A stretch of 64,000 nt of DNA from Burkholderiaceae bacterium (GCA_947455485.1 CANGNV010000009.1:1-64000), one strand, 5' to 3'. Positions 37,779 to 46,894 are shown, counted from the stretch's first letter. Translations and numbers: made by a program. Notes: a model not told the origin generated them from the letters alone.

Positions 37779-39884
37779 ATGCGTCACCCCAATCTTTGCC
37801 TAGGCAAGAAAAAACTTCTTTTTATTCTGATCTCAGGATTGTTGAGTTCAGTCAGCGCTGCTCAATCAACGGCGCCAAGTTTAGAAATCACTGCTACGGG
37901 CTCTCAAGAAGCCACCCAGAGTATTTTGACGCCGACCAAGATTTTGCAAGGCGATGAACTTCTCAACAAATTAGGCACGACTTTAGGTGCCACACTTGCG
38001 AATGAGCTAGGAGTCGCGGCAACAGGCTACGGCGCAGGATCCTCTCGCCCAGTTATTCGCGGTCTTGAAGGCTCTCGCGTTCAAATTTTACAAAATGGTT
38101 TATCCGTTGGCGACGTTTCCAACATCTCGCAAGATCATGCCGTTGGAAACAATATGCAAAACGCACACCAAGTAGAAATTTTGCGTGGCGCAGCTGCCCT
38201 ACTCTATGGCTCCGGCTCCAGCGGTGGACTTGTTAACGTAGTGAATGACCGCATCCTCACCAACTTACCGGATAGGCCTACGGGTGCAGTCAATACCAGT
38301 TACGAAACGGTAAACAATGGCAGAGCCGGTTCAGTTGAGGTAGATAGCGCCTTTGGCTCTGTTGCAGTCCACGTGGATACTGCAATTAACAATGCTAATA
38401 ATTACCGCATACCAGGTAACTCGACACAATCACAAGGTGAGCCTGCTGCTGGGTGGAGCATCCCTCCAGGCGGTGATGGCGGAAACAATTACAGCGGTAA
38501 GTTACCTAACTCTTTTAGCAATCAGAATAATTTAGGTGTTGGTGTTTCCTATATCGGACAGAATGGGTATACCGGTGTTTCTGTTGAACGCCTCAATAAT
38601 AATTACGGCATTCCAACGCCGGAAGGTGGATCGATTAACCAGTCACAAAATCGATATGACCTACAGCATCAAACTCGAGATCCGTTTGCAGGATTTTCAT
38701 CTTTCAAATTTAGTGCTGCTAACTCCAACTACAACCACACAGAATTTAATAATGCGGGTGAAGCCGCATCGCAATGGAAAAATATCGCAAATGAGGCTCG
38801 CCTTGAGTTAGCTCACAATCCGATTGCTGGATGGAAAGGCACTTTCGGAGCGCAATTCTCTGCCGCATCTCTGAATGCGACCGAAGTTGGCACGGGAAGT
38901 TATGCAATCGTTCCGCCAACAAAAACGAATTCCAATGCATTATTTTGGATTGAAGAAGGCAAGTGGAATTCTCTACAGGGCAGCTTAGGCCTGCGGTATA
39001 ACAACGTTGCCCAGAATCCCAATCTAGGAACGACCTTAGAGCCACAGCCAACGGTTGACCCTGCTGGAACAACACCAGGTATTACTCTGCAAAATCGCAA
39101 ATTCAATCTCATGTCCTATTCTGCGGGTGGATTATGGAGCTTTATGCAAGGATATGGAACTGGCGTGGCCTATACAGTTTCGCAACGTGCACCGAGTGCT
39201 CAAGAACTCTATTCTTATGGCGCGCACGAATCTACTGCAACCTTCGATATTGGTAACCCCAACCTCACCAAAGAGACTTCACATAACTTAGAGTTTAATA
39301 TTCAAAAAACCAGCGGCTTGTTAAGGAGCAAGGCAAGCATCTATGCCAACCGGTTTAATAACTATATTTATGGCTATTACACTGGTAGCGTGATTAGTAA
39401 TGGTGGGCAAGAAGGCAATGGCTTTAACGTAGTCACTGCGCAGCAAGCTGCTGCCACTATCAAAGGTATTGAGGGCGAGCTCACTTACAACTGGCAACAG
39501 CATGGGGTTGGTGGGCGTGTATTTGGTGATGCATCTCAAGGTACTTTTGATGCGGGCGGAAATTTACCACTCCAACCTGCCCCACGCTTAGGCGCTGAGA
39601 TTGCGCATCAGCACAATGGCTGGCTAACTAATGCTAGTTATATCTATAGCTATCAGCAAAACCGATTGGCCAACTGGGAAATTGGACCTGCCCCAAGCTA
39701 CAACCTCTTGAATGCCGGGATCTCTTACACAGAAAGAGTTAAGGATGTGAATTGGACCGTGTATGCAAACTTAAAGAATTTGCTCAATGAACAAATTCGA
39801 TACGGCACCACTCCAATGGCAGTGAGATTGTATGCACCTCAACCTGGCCGAAGCTTAATGATTGGCCTAAGAGGAACCTTCTAG
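37779..39884 (+). CDS. TonB-dependent outer-membrane receptor, ZnuD-like
   Basis: 701 residues with a signal peptide (cleavage near SAA-QS), then a plug domain (SSRPVIRGLEGSRVQILQNGL, VEILRGAAALLYGSGSSGGLVNVV) and a 22-strand barrel ending in aromatic Phe (LMIGLRGTF). The plug motif RPVIRGLxGxRxxxLQNG and GIPTPEGG are typical of ZnuD-type zinc receptors. Metal uptake is inferred; no Zur site was recognised. It abuts the convergent ppk2 gene without a gap. Confidence 0.87.
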   Translation: MRHPNLCLGKKKLLFILISGLLSSVSAAQSTAPSLEITATGSQEATQSILTPTKILQGDELLNKLGTTLGATLANELGVAATGYGAGSSRPVIRGLEGSRVQILQNGLSVGDVSNISQDHAVGNNMQNAHQVEILRGAAALLYGSGSSGGLVNVVNDRILTNLPDRPTGAVNTSYETVNNGRAGSVEVDSAFGSVAVHVDTAINNANNYRIPGNSTQSQGEPAAGWSIPPGGDGGNNYSGKLPNSFSNQNNLGVGVSYIGQNGYTGVSVERLNNNYGIPTPEGGSINQSQNRYDLQHQTRDPFAGFSSFKFSAANSNYNHTEFNNAGEAASQWKNIANEARLELAHNPIAGWKGTFGAQFSAASLNATEVGTGSYAIVPPTKTNSNALFWIEEGKWNSLQGSLGLRYNNVAQNPNLGTTLEPQPTVDPAGTTPGITLQNRKFNLMSYSAGGLWSFMQGYGTGVAYTVSQRAPSAQELYSYGAHESTATFDIGNPNLTKETSHNLEFNIQKTSGLLRSKASIYANRFNNYIYGYYTGSVISNGGQEGNGFNVVTAQQAAATIKGIEGELTYNWQQHGVGGRVFGDASQGTFDAGGNLPLQPAPRLGAEIAHQHNGWLTNASYIYSYQQNRLANWEIGPAPSYNLLNAGISYTERVKDVNWTVYANLKNLLNEQIRYGTTPMAVRLYAPQPGRSLMIGLRGTF

Positions 39885-40790
39885 CTAGTAAACCTCTGGC
39901 ACATACATCTCAGGTGGAACAGGCCCACGCAAGTAATCTGGATTATGAACACGTGCTGGCAATTTAATTACTGGGTGATCTATTTCTTTATAGGGAATTT
40001 GATCAAGCAAATGGGTGATGCAATTTAAGCGTGCTTTCTTCTTATCATTTGCAGCCACAACCCACCACGGCGCCTCTGGAATATGTGTCCGCTCGAGCAT
40101 AGTCTCCTTGGCCTTAGTGTAGGCCTCCCATAAACGCCTAGCCTCTAAATCCATCGGACTTAGTTTCCATTGTTTTAGCGGATCATGAATGCGCATCATG
40201 AAGCGGTTGTATTGCTCATCATCAGAGATCGAAAACCAGTACTTGATCAGAATAATTCCGGAGCTGATCATCATACGCTCGAGATCTGGAACTGTTCTAA
40301 GAAACTCTTCGTACTCATCATCAGTACAAAATCCCATCACCTTCTCAACACCAGCGCGGTTATACCAACTTCGATCAAATAAGACAATTTCACCGCCAGC
40401 AGGCAGCTGTGAAATATATCTTTGAAAATACCACTGCGTTTTTTCACGTTCATTTGGTGCCGGCAAAGCAACGACCTTACATACGCGCGGATTAAGTCTT
40501 TGAGTAATGCGCTTAATGGCACCACCCTTACCCGCTGAATCTCGCCCTTCAAATAGAACTGCAACCTTGAGCTTATTTTCTACAACCCAGTCCTGAAGTT
40601 TCACTAATTCGCCCTGTAAGCGAAAAAGCTCCTTAAAGTAGAGCTGGCGAGACATCTGAGAGCCGCTATCGCCATCTGGAGACATGCGATCATCGTCCAG
40701 CTCCATCTCGAGCTCTTCATCCATGCTGTCTAAGATTTCTTCTTGAGCTCGCTTGTACCACTCAGCCATCTCTTGATGTTTTGATGTCAT
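39885..40790 (-). CDS. ppk2: Polyphosphate kinase 2 (paralogue 2)
   Basis: A 301-residue class-I-like PPK2 that uses polyphosphate to phosphorylate nucleoside diphosphates. Walker A EGRDSAGKGG (81-90) and Walker B LFDRSWYNRAGVE (from 137, Asp139) are intact. An acidic N-terminal extension (EELEMELDDDR) precedes the domain. GAGGAAG lies just before the ATG. A Pho-box-like sequence with a fitting -10 (TACAAA) is upstream, so phosphate-starvation induction is likely. It faces the lipid-remodelling genes. Confidence 0.94.
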   Translation of the reverse strand: MTSKHQEMAEWYKRAQEEILDSMDEELEMELDDDRMSPDGDSGSQMSRQLYFKELFRLQGELVKLQDWVVENKLKVAVLFEGRDSAGKGGAIKRITQRLNPRVCKVVALPAPNEREKTQWYFQRYISQLPAGGEIVLFDRSWYNRAGVEKVMGFCTDDEYEEFLRTVPDLERMMISSGIILIKYWFSISDDEQYNRFMMRIHDPLKQWKLSPMDLEARRLWEAYTKAKETMLERTHIPEAPWWVVAANDKKKARLNCITHLLDQIPYKEIDHPVIKLPARVHNPDYLRGPVPPEMYVPEVY

Positions 40791-40830
40791 ATCTTCCTCT
40801 AAGGCAATACTACCTTTGTATCCCAGAGAT

Positions 40831-40848
40831 ATGACACTTTTATTACAT
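40831..40848 (-). promoter_or_regulatory. Pho box before ppk2
   Basis: The minus strand reads ATGTAATAAAAGTGTCAT: two 7-mers (ATGTAAT and GTGTCAT) separated by AAAA, 11 of 14 positions matching CTGTCAT-N4-CTGTCAT. TACAAA follows after 10 bp as the -10. It lies 40 bp before the ppk2 start. Confidence 0.65.
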
Positions 40849-40855
40849 AAGCCGA

Positions 40856-41632
40856 TTACAGAGTTTTAGAGATTGATTCCTGGCAATAAACGGCCAATTT
40901 CTTGCGATCCAAAGCAGAATTCTGATCATAGGGATATACGGGAAGGATGGTGATTTGAACCGCTAAAGAACGGTTTTTGATGATATTGGACATAGACTCC
41001 AAGAGCCCCATGTCGCCAATAAAGGCCGGGGATTCACTTCTCCTCCCTGTCTTTGTTGAGAGGTACCGAATGGCTAGCGGATAAACAGGGACTTGAGCAA
41101 GGATAGCTGACTCAAAAAGATTGGGCTTAAAAGGTAAAACAACTTCACCAATAGTTGAAGTTCCCTCAGGAAAGATACAAATTGATTCCGCCTTCAACAC
41201 ACTCGCCATCTGAATCACCACCTGTCTCGCGTGACGGGAGCTATCTCTTTGAATAAATACGGTTCCCAATTGCTTAGCCATCCAGCCAAATATAGGCCAG
41301 CGCTCCACCTCAGACTTCGCTACAAAACGGATAGGCTTACATGCATTGATCACATGAATATCTAGCCATGAAATATGGTTGGCAGCAATTAGATGTGGGG
41401 TGTTACCAATCAAACCAGCACCGAGCACAGAAAGCTCAAGGTTAAAGATTTTCAGCAGACGCCTGGACCATTCCTGGATTTTTTGATCTTTACTTCTGCG
41501 ATCCAGAAATGGAAAGATAAAAGACAGTGTCCAGACACCACAAATCACATGAACCCAAATCTGAGTCCAAACCCAAGCTCGCAAGAGCTTAGGCGTTTCG
41601 ACTGATATGGCTTTTTGTGAAAGATTATTCAT
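40856..41632 (-). CDS. Lyso-lipid acyltransferase, OlsA/PlsC family
   Basis: A 258-residue membrane-bound acyltransferase with an N-terminal membrane segment, the NHISWLD catalytic motif (NHx4D), FVAKSEVERWPIFGW, FIQRDSSRHA and FPEGTST. It either makes phosphatidate or, as OlsA, adds the second acyl chain to lyso-ornithine lipid. The neighbourhood (OlsB, PlcP) favours OlsA. ATG 41632 with GAGG 7 nt upstream is preferred to TTG 41638. It is divergent from the plcP operon. Confidence 0.85.
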   Translation of the reverse strand: MNNLSQKAISVETPKLLRAWVWTQIWVHVICGVWTLSFIFPFLDRRSKDQKIQEWSRRLLKIFNLELSVLGAGLIGNTPHLIAANHISWLDIHVINACKPIRFVAKSEVERWPIFGWMAKQLGTVFIQRDSSRHARQVVIQMASVLKAESICIFPEGTSTIGEVVLPFKPNLFESAILAQVPVYPLAIRYLSTKTGRRSESPAFIGDMGLLESMSNIIKNRSLAVQITILPVYPYDQNSALDRKKLAVYCQESISKTL

Positions 41633-41675
41633 AATCAAGCCTCAATATAAATCAAGTCATCAAATTGACTTAAAA

Positions 41676-41693
41676 GCGTCATGAAGCTTACAT
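41676..41693 (+). promoter_or_regulatory. Pho box before the plcP operon
   Basis: GCGTCATGAAGCTTACAT: GCGTCAT and CTTACAT separated by GAAG, 10 of 14 positions matching the Pho consensus. TTAATA (41705-41710) follows after 11 bp as the -10. The start codon is 24 bp downstream of the box, so the leader is very short. Confidence 0.55.
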
Positions 41694-41717
41694 AAAGCTT
41701 GGGCTTAATAAGCACTC

Positions 41718-42527
41718 ATGACGCACTATAGAGCTATCTGGATTTCAGATGTACACCTAGGAACATCAGGGTGTCAAGCAAACTACCTCCTCGATTTTTT
41801 AAAACACAATGAAGCTGATAAGTTTTATTTAGTTGGCGACATCATTGATGGTTGGAAATTAAGGAGATCTTTTTATTGGCCACAATCTCATAACGATGTG
41901 GTGCAAAAGCTCTTGCGCAAAGCTCGCAAAGGATCTGAGGTAATTTATATCCCCGGAAATCATGATGAAGCAGCCAGACAATATTTTGGCATGTCCTTTG
42001 GCGACATTCAGGTCCAAGAAGAGGTAATCCACACTACGCTTGATGGCCGAAAGCTATGGGTTACCCATGGAGATCTCTTTGACGGGGTCATGCAATACGC
42101 TAAGTGGCTTGCCTATGTAGGCGACTCCATGTACTCCTTCATTCTCTACATTAATCGCTACTTCAATATGCTTCGTATCAAGATGGGGCTGCAGTATTGG
42201 TCCCTCTCGCAATATCTCAAGCATCAAGTGAAAAATGCGGTGAGCTACATCGCGGATTTTGAGCACATTATGGCTAGAGAGGCACGCTTACGTAATTGCG
42301 ATGGCGTCGTATGCGGCCATATTCATAAGGCAGAGATCCGAGAAATTGATGGCCTACTCTATTGCAATGATGGCGATTGGGTAGAAAGCCTTTCGGCCCT
42401 GGTTGAAACCACTACTGGCGAACTCAAAATTATTTATTGGACTCACATTCAAGGTGATCCAGTCCAGCTTCCTGAAATTACTCTCCAACCCGCTGTTTCA
42501 GCACTTATTAAAGAGGCTGCCGTATGA
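41718..42527 (+). CDS. plcP: PlcP-like phospholipase C (metallophosphoesterase)
   Basis: A 269-residue calcineurin-type phosphoesterase with all metal-ligand motifs: DVHLG (11-15), GDIIDGW (40-46), GNHDE (80-84), THGD (116-119) and GHIH (200-203). It resembles both LpxH-like UDP-diacylglucosamine hydrolases and the PlcP enzymes that cut phospholipid headgroups off membranes during phosphate starvation. The following lipid glycosyltransferase (4-bp overlap), OlsB and the Pho box favour PlcP. First gene of a four-gene operon. Confidence 0.8.
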   Translation: MTHYRAIWISDVHLGTSGCQANYLLDFLKHNEADKFYLVGDIIDGWKLRRSFYWPQSHNDVVQKLLRKARKGSEVIYIPGNHDEAARQYFGMSFGDIQVQEEVIHTTLDGRKLWVTHGDLFDGVMQYAKWLAYVGDSMYSFILYINRYFNMLRIKMGLQYWSLSQYLKHQVKNAVSYIADFEHIMAREARLRNCDGVVCGHIHKAEIREIDGLLYCNDGDWVESLSALVETTTGELKIIYWTHIQGDPVQLPEITLQPAVSALIKEAAV

Positions 42528-43552
42528 AAATTATGATCATCACCGATGCATGGGATCCGCAGGTTAATGGCGTCGTCAGAACGCTCAAGCAAACTCGTGC
42601 TGAATTAATTGGTATGGGCCACCAGGTAGAGATGATTACACCTAACGGCTTCAAATCGATTCCCTGCCCCACCTATCCTGATATTGCACTCTCACTATTT
42701 CCCGGCAAGGAAGTTGCTCGCAGAATTAAAGAATTCGCACCAGATGCAATGCATATCGCCACTGAGGGTCCTTTAGGTTTATCGGCACGTGCTTATGCCG
42801 TTAAAAATCATTTGCCTTTCTCTACCGCGTATCACACCCGCTTCCCAGAGTATGTCAAAGCCCGGACAGGCATCCCGCTTGCAATTACCTATGCATTCAT
42901 TCGCTGGTTCCATGGGCCCTCAATGGCAGTTATGGCACCAACGATTGTGGTTAAGGATGATTTAGAAAAATATGGGCTTAACAATGTCGTGCTGTGGTCT
43001 AGAGGCGTAGACCTTGATATTTTTAAGATGCAAGATTCCAAAGCACTCAATTCTGCTCATCCAATCTTTTTATACGTTGGCCGAGTCGCAGTTGAAAAGA
43101 ATATTAATGCCTTCCTGGAAATTGATCTACCGGGATCCAAATGGGTGGTGGGAGATGGCCCAGCAATGGCTGGTATTAAGGAAAAATACCCCAACATTAA
43201 CTATCTTGGTGTTTTGCAACAGCATGAGCTAGCCAAAGTCTACGCTGCAGCTGATGTATTTGTATTCCCAAGTAAAACAGATACGTTTGGACTGGTATTA
43301 CTAGAAGCAATGGCCTGTGGGACACCTGTAGCAGCCTACCCCGTAACTGGCCCAATTGATGTTTTAGGAAGCTCCCCCGCTGGTGCTATGAATGAAGATT
43401 TGCGCGTTGCTTGTCTGCAAGCCCTAAGAATCCCACGTGAGGTAGCGCGGGCACATGCTGAGAAGTTTTCCTGGAGGGCTGCCTCTGAGCAGTTTGCCAA
43501 TCACCTCAAGCCAGTTCCATCGCCCGAAGTTCACGTTACTGCTCTCGCTTAA
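42524..43552 (+). CDS. Family 4 lipid glycosyltransferase (Agt-like)
   Basis: A 342-residue GT-B enzyme: N-terminal acceptor domain (DAWDPQVNGVVRTLK), then donor domain with YVGRVAVEKN and the E-x7-E motif in FPSKTDTFGLVLLEAMACGTPV. It is close to the glycosyltransferases that glycosylate diacylglycerol to mono-glycolipid (Agt, paired with PlcP). The sugar donor is not readable from the sequence. ATGA overlap with plcP means coupled translation. Confidence 0.83.
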   Translation: MKIMIITDAWDPQVNGVVRTLKQTRAELIGMGHQVEMITPNGFKSIPCPTYPDIALSLFPGKEVARRIKEFAPDAMHIATEGPLGLSARAYAVKNHLPFSTAYHTRFPEYVKARTGIPLAITYAFIRWFHGPSMAVMAPTIVVKDDLEKYGLNNVVLWSRGVDLDIFKMQDSKALNSAHPIFLYVGRVAVEKNINAFLEIDLPGSKWVVGDGPAMAGIKEKYPNINYLGVLQQHELAKVYAAADVFVFPSKTDTFGLVLLEAMACGTPVAAYPVTGPIDVLGSSPAGAMNEDLRVACLQALRIPREVARAHAEKFSWRAASEQFANHLKPVPSPEVHVTALA

Positions 43553-43561
43553 GGTGTAATT

Positions 43562-43966
43562 TTGACCACCCCTTACGACATTAAGCAAAACCCCCATAAA
43601 GGAAACCGGGGTTTAACTAGAGCTTGGCATGCTGCCAAAAACTCTTGGTGCGGCATTGTTTACGCATTTGAGGAAGAAAGTGCATTTAGACAGGAACTTA
43701 CCCTTCTGATTGCACTGGCACCAGTGGCACTCTTCCTCCCTATCAGCCCCATCGAAAAATGTGCATTGATTACCTCGTTAATCATGGTCTTAGTTGTTGA
43801 GCTACTGAACTCCAGTGTTGAAGCGGCAATTGATCGGATCTCCTTTGATCATCATGATCTCTCAAAAAGAGCCAAGGACTTTGGGTCGGCAGCAGTCATG
43901 CTCGCTCTACTCATTGCAGCACTACTTTGGATCACGATTTGCACACCGATTGTCATGAATTGGTAA
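43562..43966 (+). CDS. dgkA: Diacylglycerol kinase
   Basis: A 134-residue integral membrane enzyme with three helices and the DgkA signatures EEESAFRQELTLL and VVELLNSSVEAAIDRIS. It phosphorylates diacylglycerol to phosphatidate. The start is TTG at 43562, with AAGG suitably upstream. Its place after plcP-agt suggests control of diacylglycerol released by PlcP. Confidence 0.93.
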   Translation: MTTPYDIKQNPHKGNRGLTRAWHAAKNSWCGIVYAFEEESAFRQELTLLIALAPVALFLPISPIEKCALITSLIMVLVVELLNSSVEAAIDRISFDHHDLSKRAKDFGSAAVMLALLIAALLWITICTPIVMNW

Positions 43967-44007
43967 TGCAGAGCTTCTACCATCAGAAGAATTCATAAAG
44001 GAAAACT

Positions 44008-44952
44008 ATGTCGGACATTCCAAATCCATTAGGTGCATTTGATATTTTCAACTCGCGTTTTGAAGGAAAGCCGAAGAAGAAAAGCAAAGGCAAGAACAAG
44101 GCAGATGCCATTAAAAAACTGTTCTCCAAAAAAATAGCCAAGAAACTATTTGGAAAGAAATTTGCCACTCGAGCACGTGCTGAGTTAAGCATCCAAACAC
44201 CCGTAACCCCCGAGAAATCAATTGCCAAACCAAAACGCCCCGCATTTCAAATTACTTGGGCCAGCAATGTGAGTGAAATCAAAGAAGCACAACGCCTACG
44301 CTATAAGGTGTTTGCCGAAGAGATGGGTGCAAACCTCCCTCGGAATGCAGAAAACTTAGATATTGATGATTTTGATGCGTATTGCGATCATTTACTCATT
44401 CGCGATCAAACATCCTTAAAGGTAGTTGGAACTTATCGCGTGCTGCCACCACACAAGGCGCTAGAAATTGGTCGACTCTATTCCGACTCTGAATTTGATC
44501 TATCGCGCCTAAATCATCTACGCCCAAAAATGGTTGAACTCGGTAGATCCTGCGTCCATGCAGAGTATCGTTCTGGAGCCGTCATCATGGCACTGTGGAG
44601 CGGTCTTGCCCAATACATGCAAAAGCACAACTATGAAATCATGTTGGGTTGCGCAAGCATTCCGATGGCGGATGGCGGTCATTTTGCAGCCAGTCTCTAC
44701 AACTCACTTAGTAATGAGCAAATAGCCCCCGTGGAGAATCATGCTTTCCCGCGATTACCATTACCTTTAGATAGACTAAATGGTGGTCTAGAAGTAGAGC
44801 CACCTCCACTAATTAAGGGTTACCTTAAATTAGGCGCTAAAATTTGTAGTGCTCCAGCATGGGATCCAGACTTCAATACAGCTGATGTACTCACCATGTT
44901 GCGCCTATCAGAAATTAATCCGCGCTATGCCAAGCACTTCCTAGGACTGTAG
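44008..44952 (+). CDS. olsB: L-ornithine N-acyltransferase OlsB
   Basis: A 314-residue GNAT-type acyltransferase that transfers a 3-hydroxyacyl chain from ACP to the alpha-amino group of ornithine, the first step of ornithine lipid synthesis. Family motifs are AQRLRYKVFAEEMGA, DIDDFDAYCDHLLIRD, and ELGRSCVHAEYRSGAVIMALW. The N-terminal 85 residues are unusually basic (repeated KKKSKGKNK-type runs). AAAGGA lies before the ATG. It ends the plcP-agt-dgkA-olsB run and converges on ppx. Confidence 0.9.
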   Translation: MSDIPNPLGAFDIFNSRFEGKPKKKSKGKNKADAIKKLFSKKIAKKLFGKKFATRARAELSIQTPVTPEKSIAKPKRPAFQITWASNVSEIKEAQRLRYKVFAEEMGANLPRNAENLDIDDFDAYCDHLLIRDQTSLKVVGTYRVLPPHKALEIGRLYSDSEFDLSRLNHLRPKMVELGRSCVHAEYRSGAVIMALWSGLAQYMQKHNYEIMLGCASIPMADGGHFAASLYNSLSNEQIAPVENHAFPRLPLPLDRLNGGLEVEPPPLIKGYLKLGAKICSAPAWDPDFNTADVLTMLRLSEINPRYAKHFLGL

Positions 44953-44954
44953 GG

Positions 44955-46517
44955 TTACTTTAGATTGATGCTATAAGGTCGGCCGACTCGCTCCCACTCG
45001 GCCGCTTCTTTTTCTAGACTAAATTCGGTCAGCGGATGCTCTTTAGTCCACTCTTCGGAAAGACTAACCGAATAAGCACCATTGCCTTCTGAGACCTTGA
45101 CTTTCGGTAGATCACCGTCACTGCGACCACGACAAAGCACCTGAGCTAAGCGTAAGCAGAACAGCATGCGCCAATCTGAAAAGCTAGAGTTATTAGCTAA
45201 CTTACCCAATTTTCCAGTATGGCCAATTAATAATGCAGCCAACCTCGCTTGATCATTTTTAGAAAAGCCAGGCATATCAGCATTTCCAGCAATATAAGCT
45301 GAATGCTTATGGTATCCATTATGAGAAATCGATAAACCAATTTCATGCAAGTTTGCAGCCCACTGCAGTAAGGCAATGTTGTCCGTCCTACTTTCTAGAT
45401 CCGGCTTGGGAAGTTGAGATAAGAACTCAGCCGCTAAATTACCAACGCGGCTTGCCTGATCGCGATCTACTGCATAACGCTGCATAAATTGCTCAACTGT
45501 GACATAGCGCATATCGGCATGCTGAGAGCGCCCCAAGAGGTCATATAGGACGCCTATCCGTAATGCAGCATCAGTAACCTCCATACTCTCAATGCCCAAC
45601 TCGTCGAAGACAGCGATCATGATTGCAAGACCACCAGGCCAAACGGCACGTCGATCGTCCTTGAGTCCTACCATCTCTACTTGACTTACATGCTCATACA
45701 TAAGTAAATGCTTTTTCATGGCTTTTAAGCCATCACGTGTAATTAAACCGCTAGAGCCATTGACTCGACCCATGGTTAAGCCATCACCATGGTTATTAAA
45801 GTCGTTATCAGAAATAAGCTCAGCCAATGCTCGAGCCGTTCCCGAGGATCCGATTACCTGCTTCCATCCGGTTTTTAAAAACGCCCCGGAAATAACTTGG
45901 ATCTCTCGACGTGCCGCAAGCTCAGCCTCTTTAAACGCATGAGAATCAATATTTCCCTTCGGAAAGAAACGGAGACTATGAGAGACGCAGCCAATGTACA
46001 GGCTCTCCATTAATTTAGGCTCATATGCCTTTCCGATAATTAATTCGGTAGAGCCACCGCCAATATCGACCACCAGGCGATTGCCCTGCACTGCTGGAAC
46101 TTCATGAGCTGCACCAATGTAGATCAGGCGAGCCTCTTCAACGCCGGCAATGATTTCGATTGGGAAGCCCAAGGCCTTCTCAGCATCACGAACAAAATTG
46201 GGAGCATTCTTAGCTACACGGAGTGTATTAGTAGCAACTGCGCGAACTTTGGCGGGATCGAAACCACGGATGCGCTCACCAAAACGACGTATGGCAGTGA
46301 TACCACGCTGATACGCATCATTGCCCAGCAATTTATCATCAGTTAATCCAGCCGCAAGGCGAACTGATTCGCGTAAGGTATCGATTGGACGCAGTTGGGT
46401 CCCGGAAGGTGTTTGAACAACCTGAGCGACCAACATCCTAAAGCTATTTGAACCCAAATCGACAGCGGCGACTAGGTCTGATGAATTGTCTTTGGGTGAA
46501 TCTGTAACAGTGATCAC
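44955..46517 (-). CDS. ppx: Exopolyphosphatase, Ppx/GppA family
   Basis: A 520-residue phosphatase releasing phosphate from polyphosphate ends, or hydrolysing pppGpp. ASKHA fold: AAVDLGSNSFRMLVAQV, LVVDIGGGSTELIIG, and GSSGTARALAEL, with a C-terminal HD-like domain. The start is uncertain: GTG 46517 (with TGGA 6 nt upstream) is chosen, TTG 46544 being the alternative. It follows the small GDCCVxC gene by 53 bp and may share its Pho-regulated promoter. Confidence 0.92.
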   Translation of the reverse strand: MITVTDSPKDNSSDLVAAVDLGSNSFRMLVAQVVQTPSGTQLRPIDTLRESVRLAAGLTDDKLLGNDAYQRGITAIRRFGERIRGFDPAKVRAVATNTLRVAKNAPNFVRDAEKALGFPIEIIAGVEEARLIYIGAAHEVPAVQGNRLVVDIGGGSTELIIGKAYEPKLMESLYIGCVSHSLRFFPKGNIDSHAFKEAELAARREIQVISGAFLKTGWKQVIGSSGTARALAELISDNDFNNHGDGLTMGRVNGSSGLITRDGLKAMKKHLLMYEHVSQVEMVGLKDDRRAVWPGGLAIMIAVFDELGIESMEVTDAALRIGVLYDLLGRSQHADMRYVTVEQFMQRYAVDRDQASRVGNLAAEFLSQLPKPDLESRTDNIALLQWAANLHEIGLSISHNGYHKHSAYIAGNADMPGFSKNDQARLAALLIGHTGKLGKLANNSSFSDWRMLFCLRLAQVLCRGRSDGDLPKVKVSEGNGAYSVSLSEEWTKEHPLTEFSLEKEAAEWERVGRPYSINLK

Positions 46518-46570
46518 GATATTTCCAGAAGCTGCGTAGTTCAATTAGTACGTAGTCTACAGCCTAAGAC

Positions 46571-46783
46571 TTAAGCAGCTAAATTTTTTTCTGGGCTTGA
46601 ACAGTCAATGCTGCCAAAACTGCAAAATATGCAGCAGTCACCTGACTTTGGCCTCAATATGGTCTTGCATGAATGGCAGCGATATAGATGCTGAGAGGAG
46701 CCCTTGGGTAAAGCTAAAATTTCAGCATTCAAACAGATCGGGCATGTGATGGTAGAGCAATGCTCTTGAGGTAATGTAGTCAC
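46571..46783 (-). CDS. GDCCVxC-type small Cys-rich protein
   Basis: 70 residues with eight cysteines: CPIC (14-17), CHSC (36-39), GDCCIFC (49-54 region) and Cys61. It matches the small GDCCVxC family (some members are selenoproteins), which resembles a zinc ribbon; the function is unknown. The start is GTG with no clear Shine-Dalgarno sequence, and the mapped Pho box would leave almost no leader. It sits upstream of ppx. Confidence 0.75.
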   Translation of the reverse strand: MTTLPQEHCSTITCPICLNAEILALPKGSSQHLYRCHSCKTILRPKSGDCCIFCSFGSIDCSSPEKNLAA

Positions 46784-46804
46784 ACTCGAATCATCTACCT
46801 GAAG

Positions 46805-46848
46805 TATGACAGTTTCATGTCACATCACTACGACATGAGACTGTCATA
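46805..46848. promoter_or_regulatory. Mirrored pair of Pho boxes in a 44-bp inverted repeat
   Basis: The arms TATGACAGTTTCATGTC (46805-46821) and GACATGAGACTGTCATA (46832-46848) are inverted repeats with one mismatch in 17 and a 10-bp spacer. Read outward, each is a Pho box: GTGACAT-GAAA-CTGTCAT for the minus strand (12/14) and ACGACAT-GAGA-CTGTCAT for the plus strand (11/14). On the plus strand TAGGAT follows about 10 bp later as a -10. Confidence 0.7.
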
Positions 46849-46894
46849 TGGGCTTGATAGGATCACACCATACGTCAAGCTGGGTTAATAAAAA

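Noticed and set aside
41650..41675. AAGTCA-N6-TGACTT palindrome as a Pho box for the OlsA-like gene
   Set aside because: It is an inverted repeat, not the 11-bp-spaced direct repeat PhoB uses. It may be another regulator's site, but nothing further supports it.
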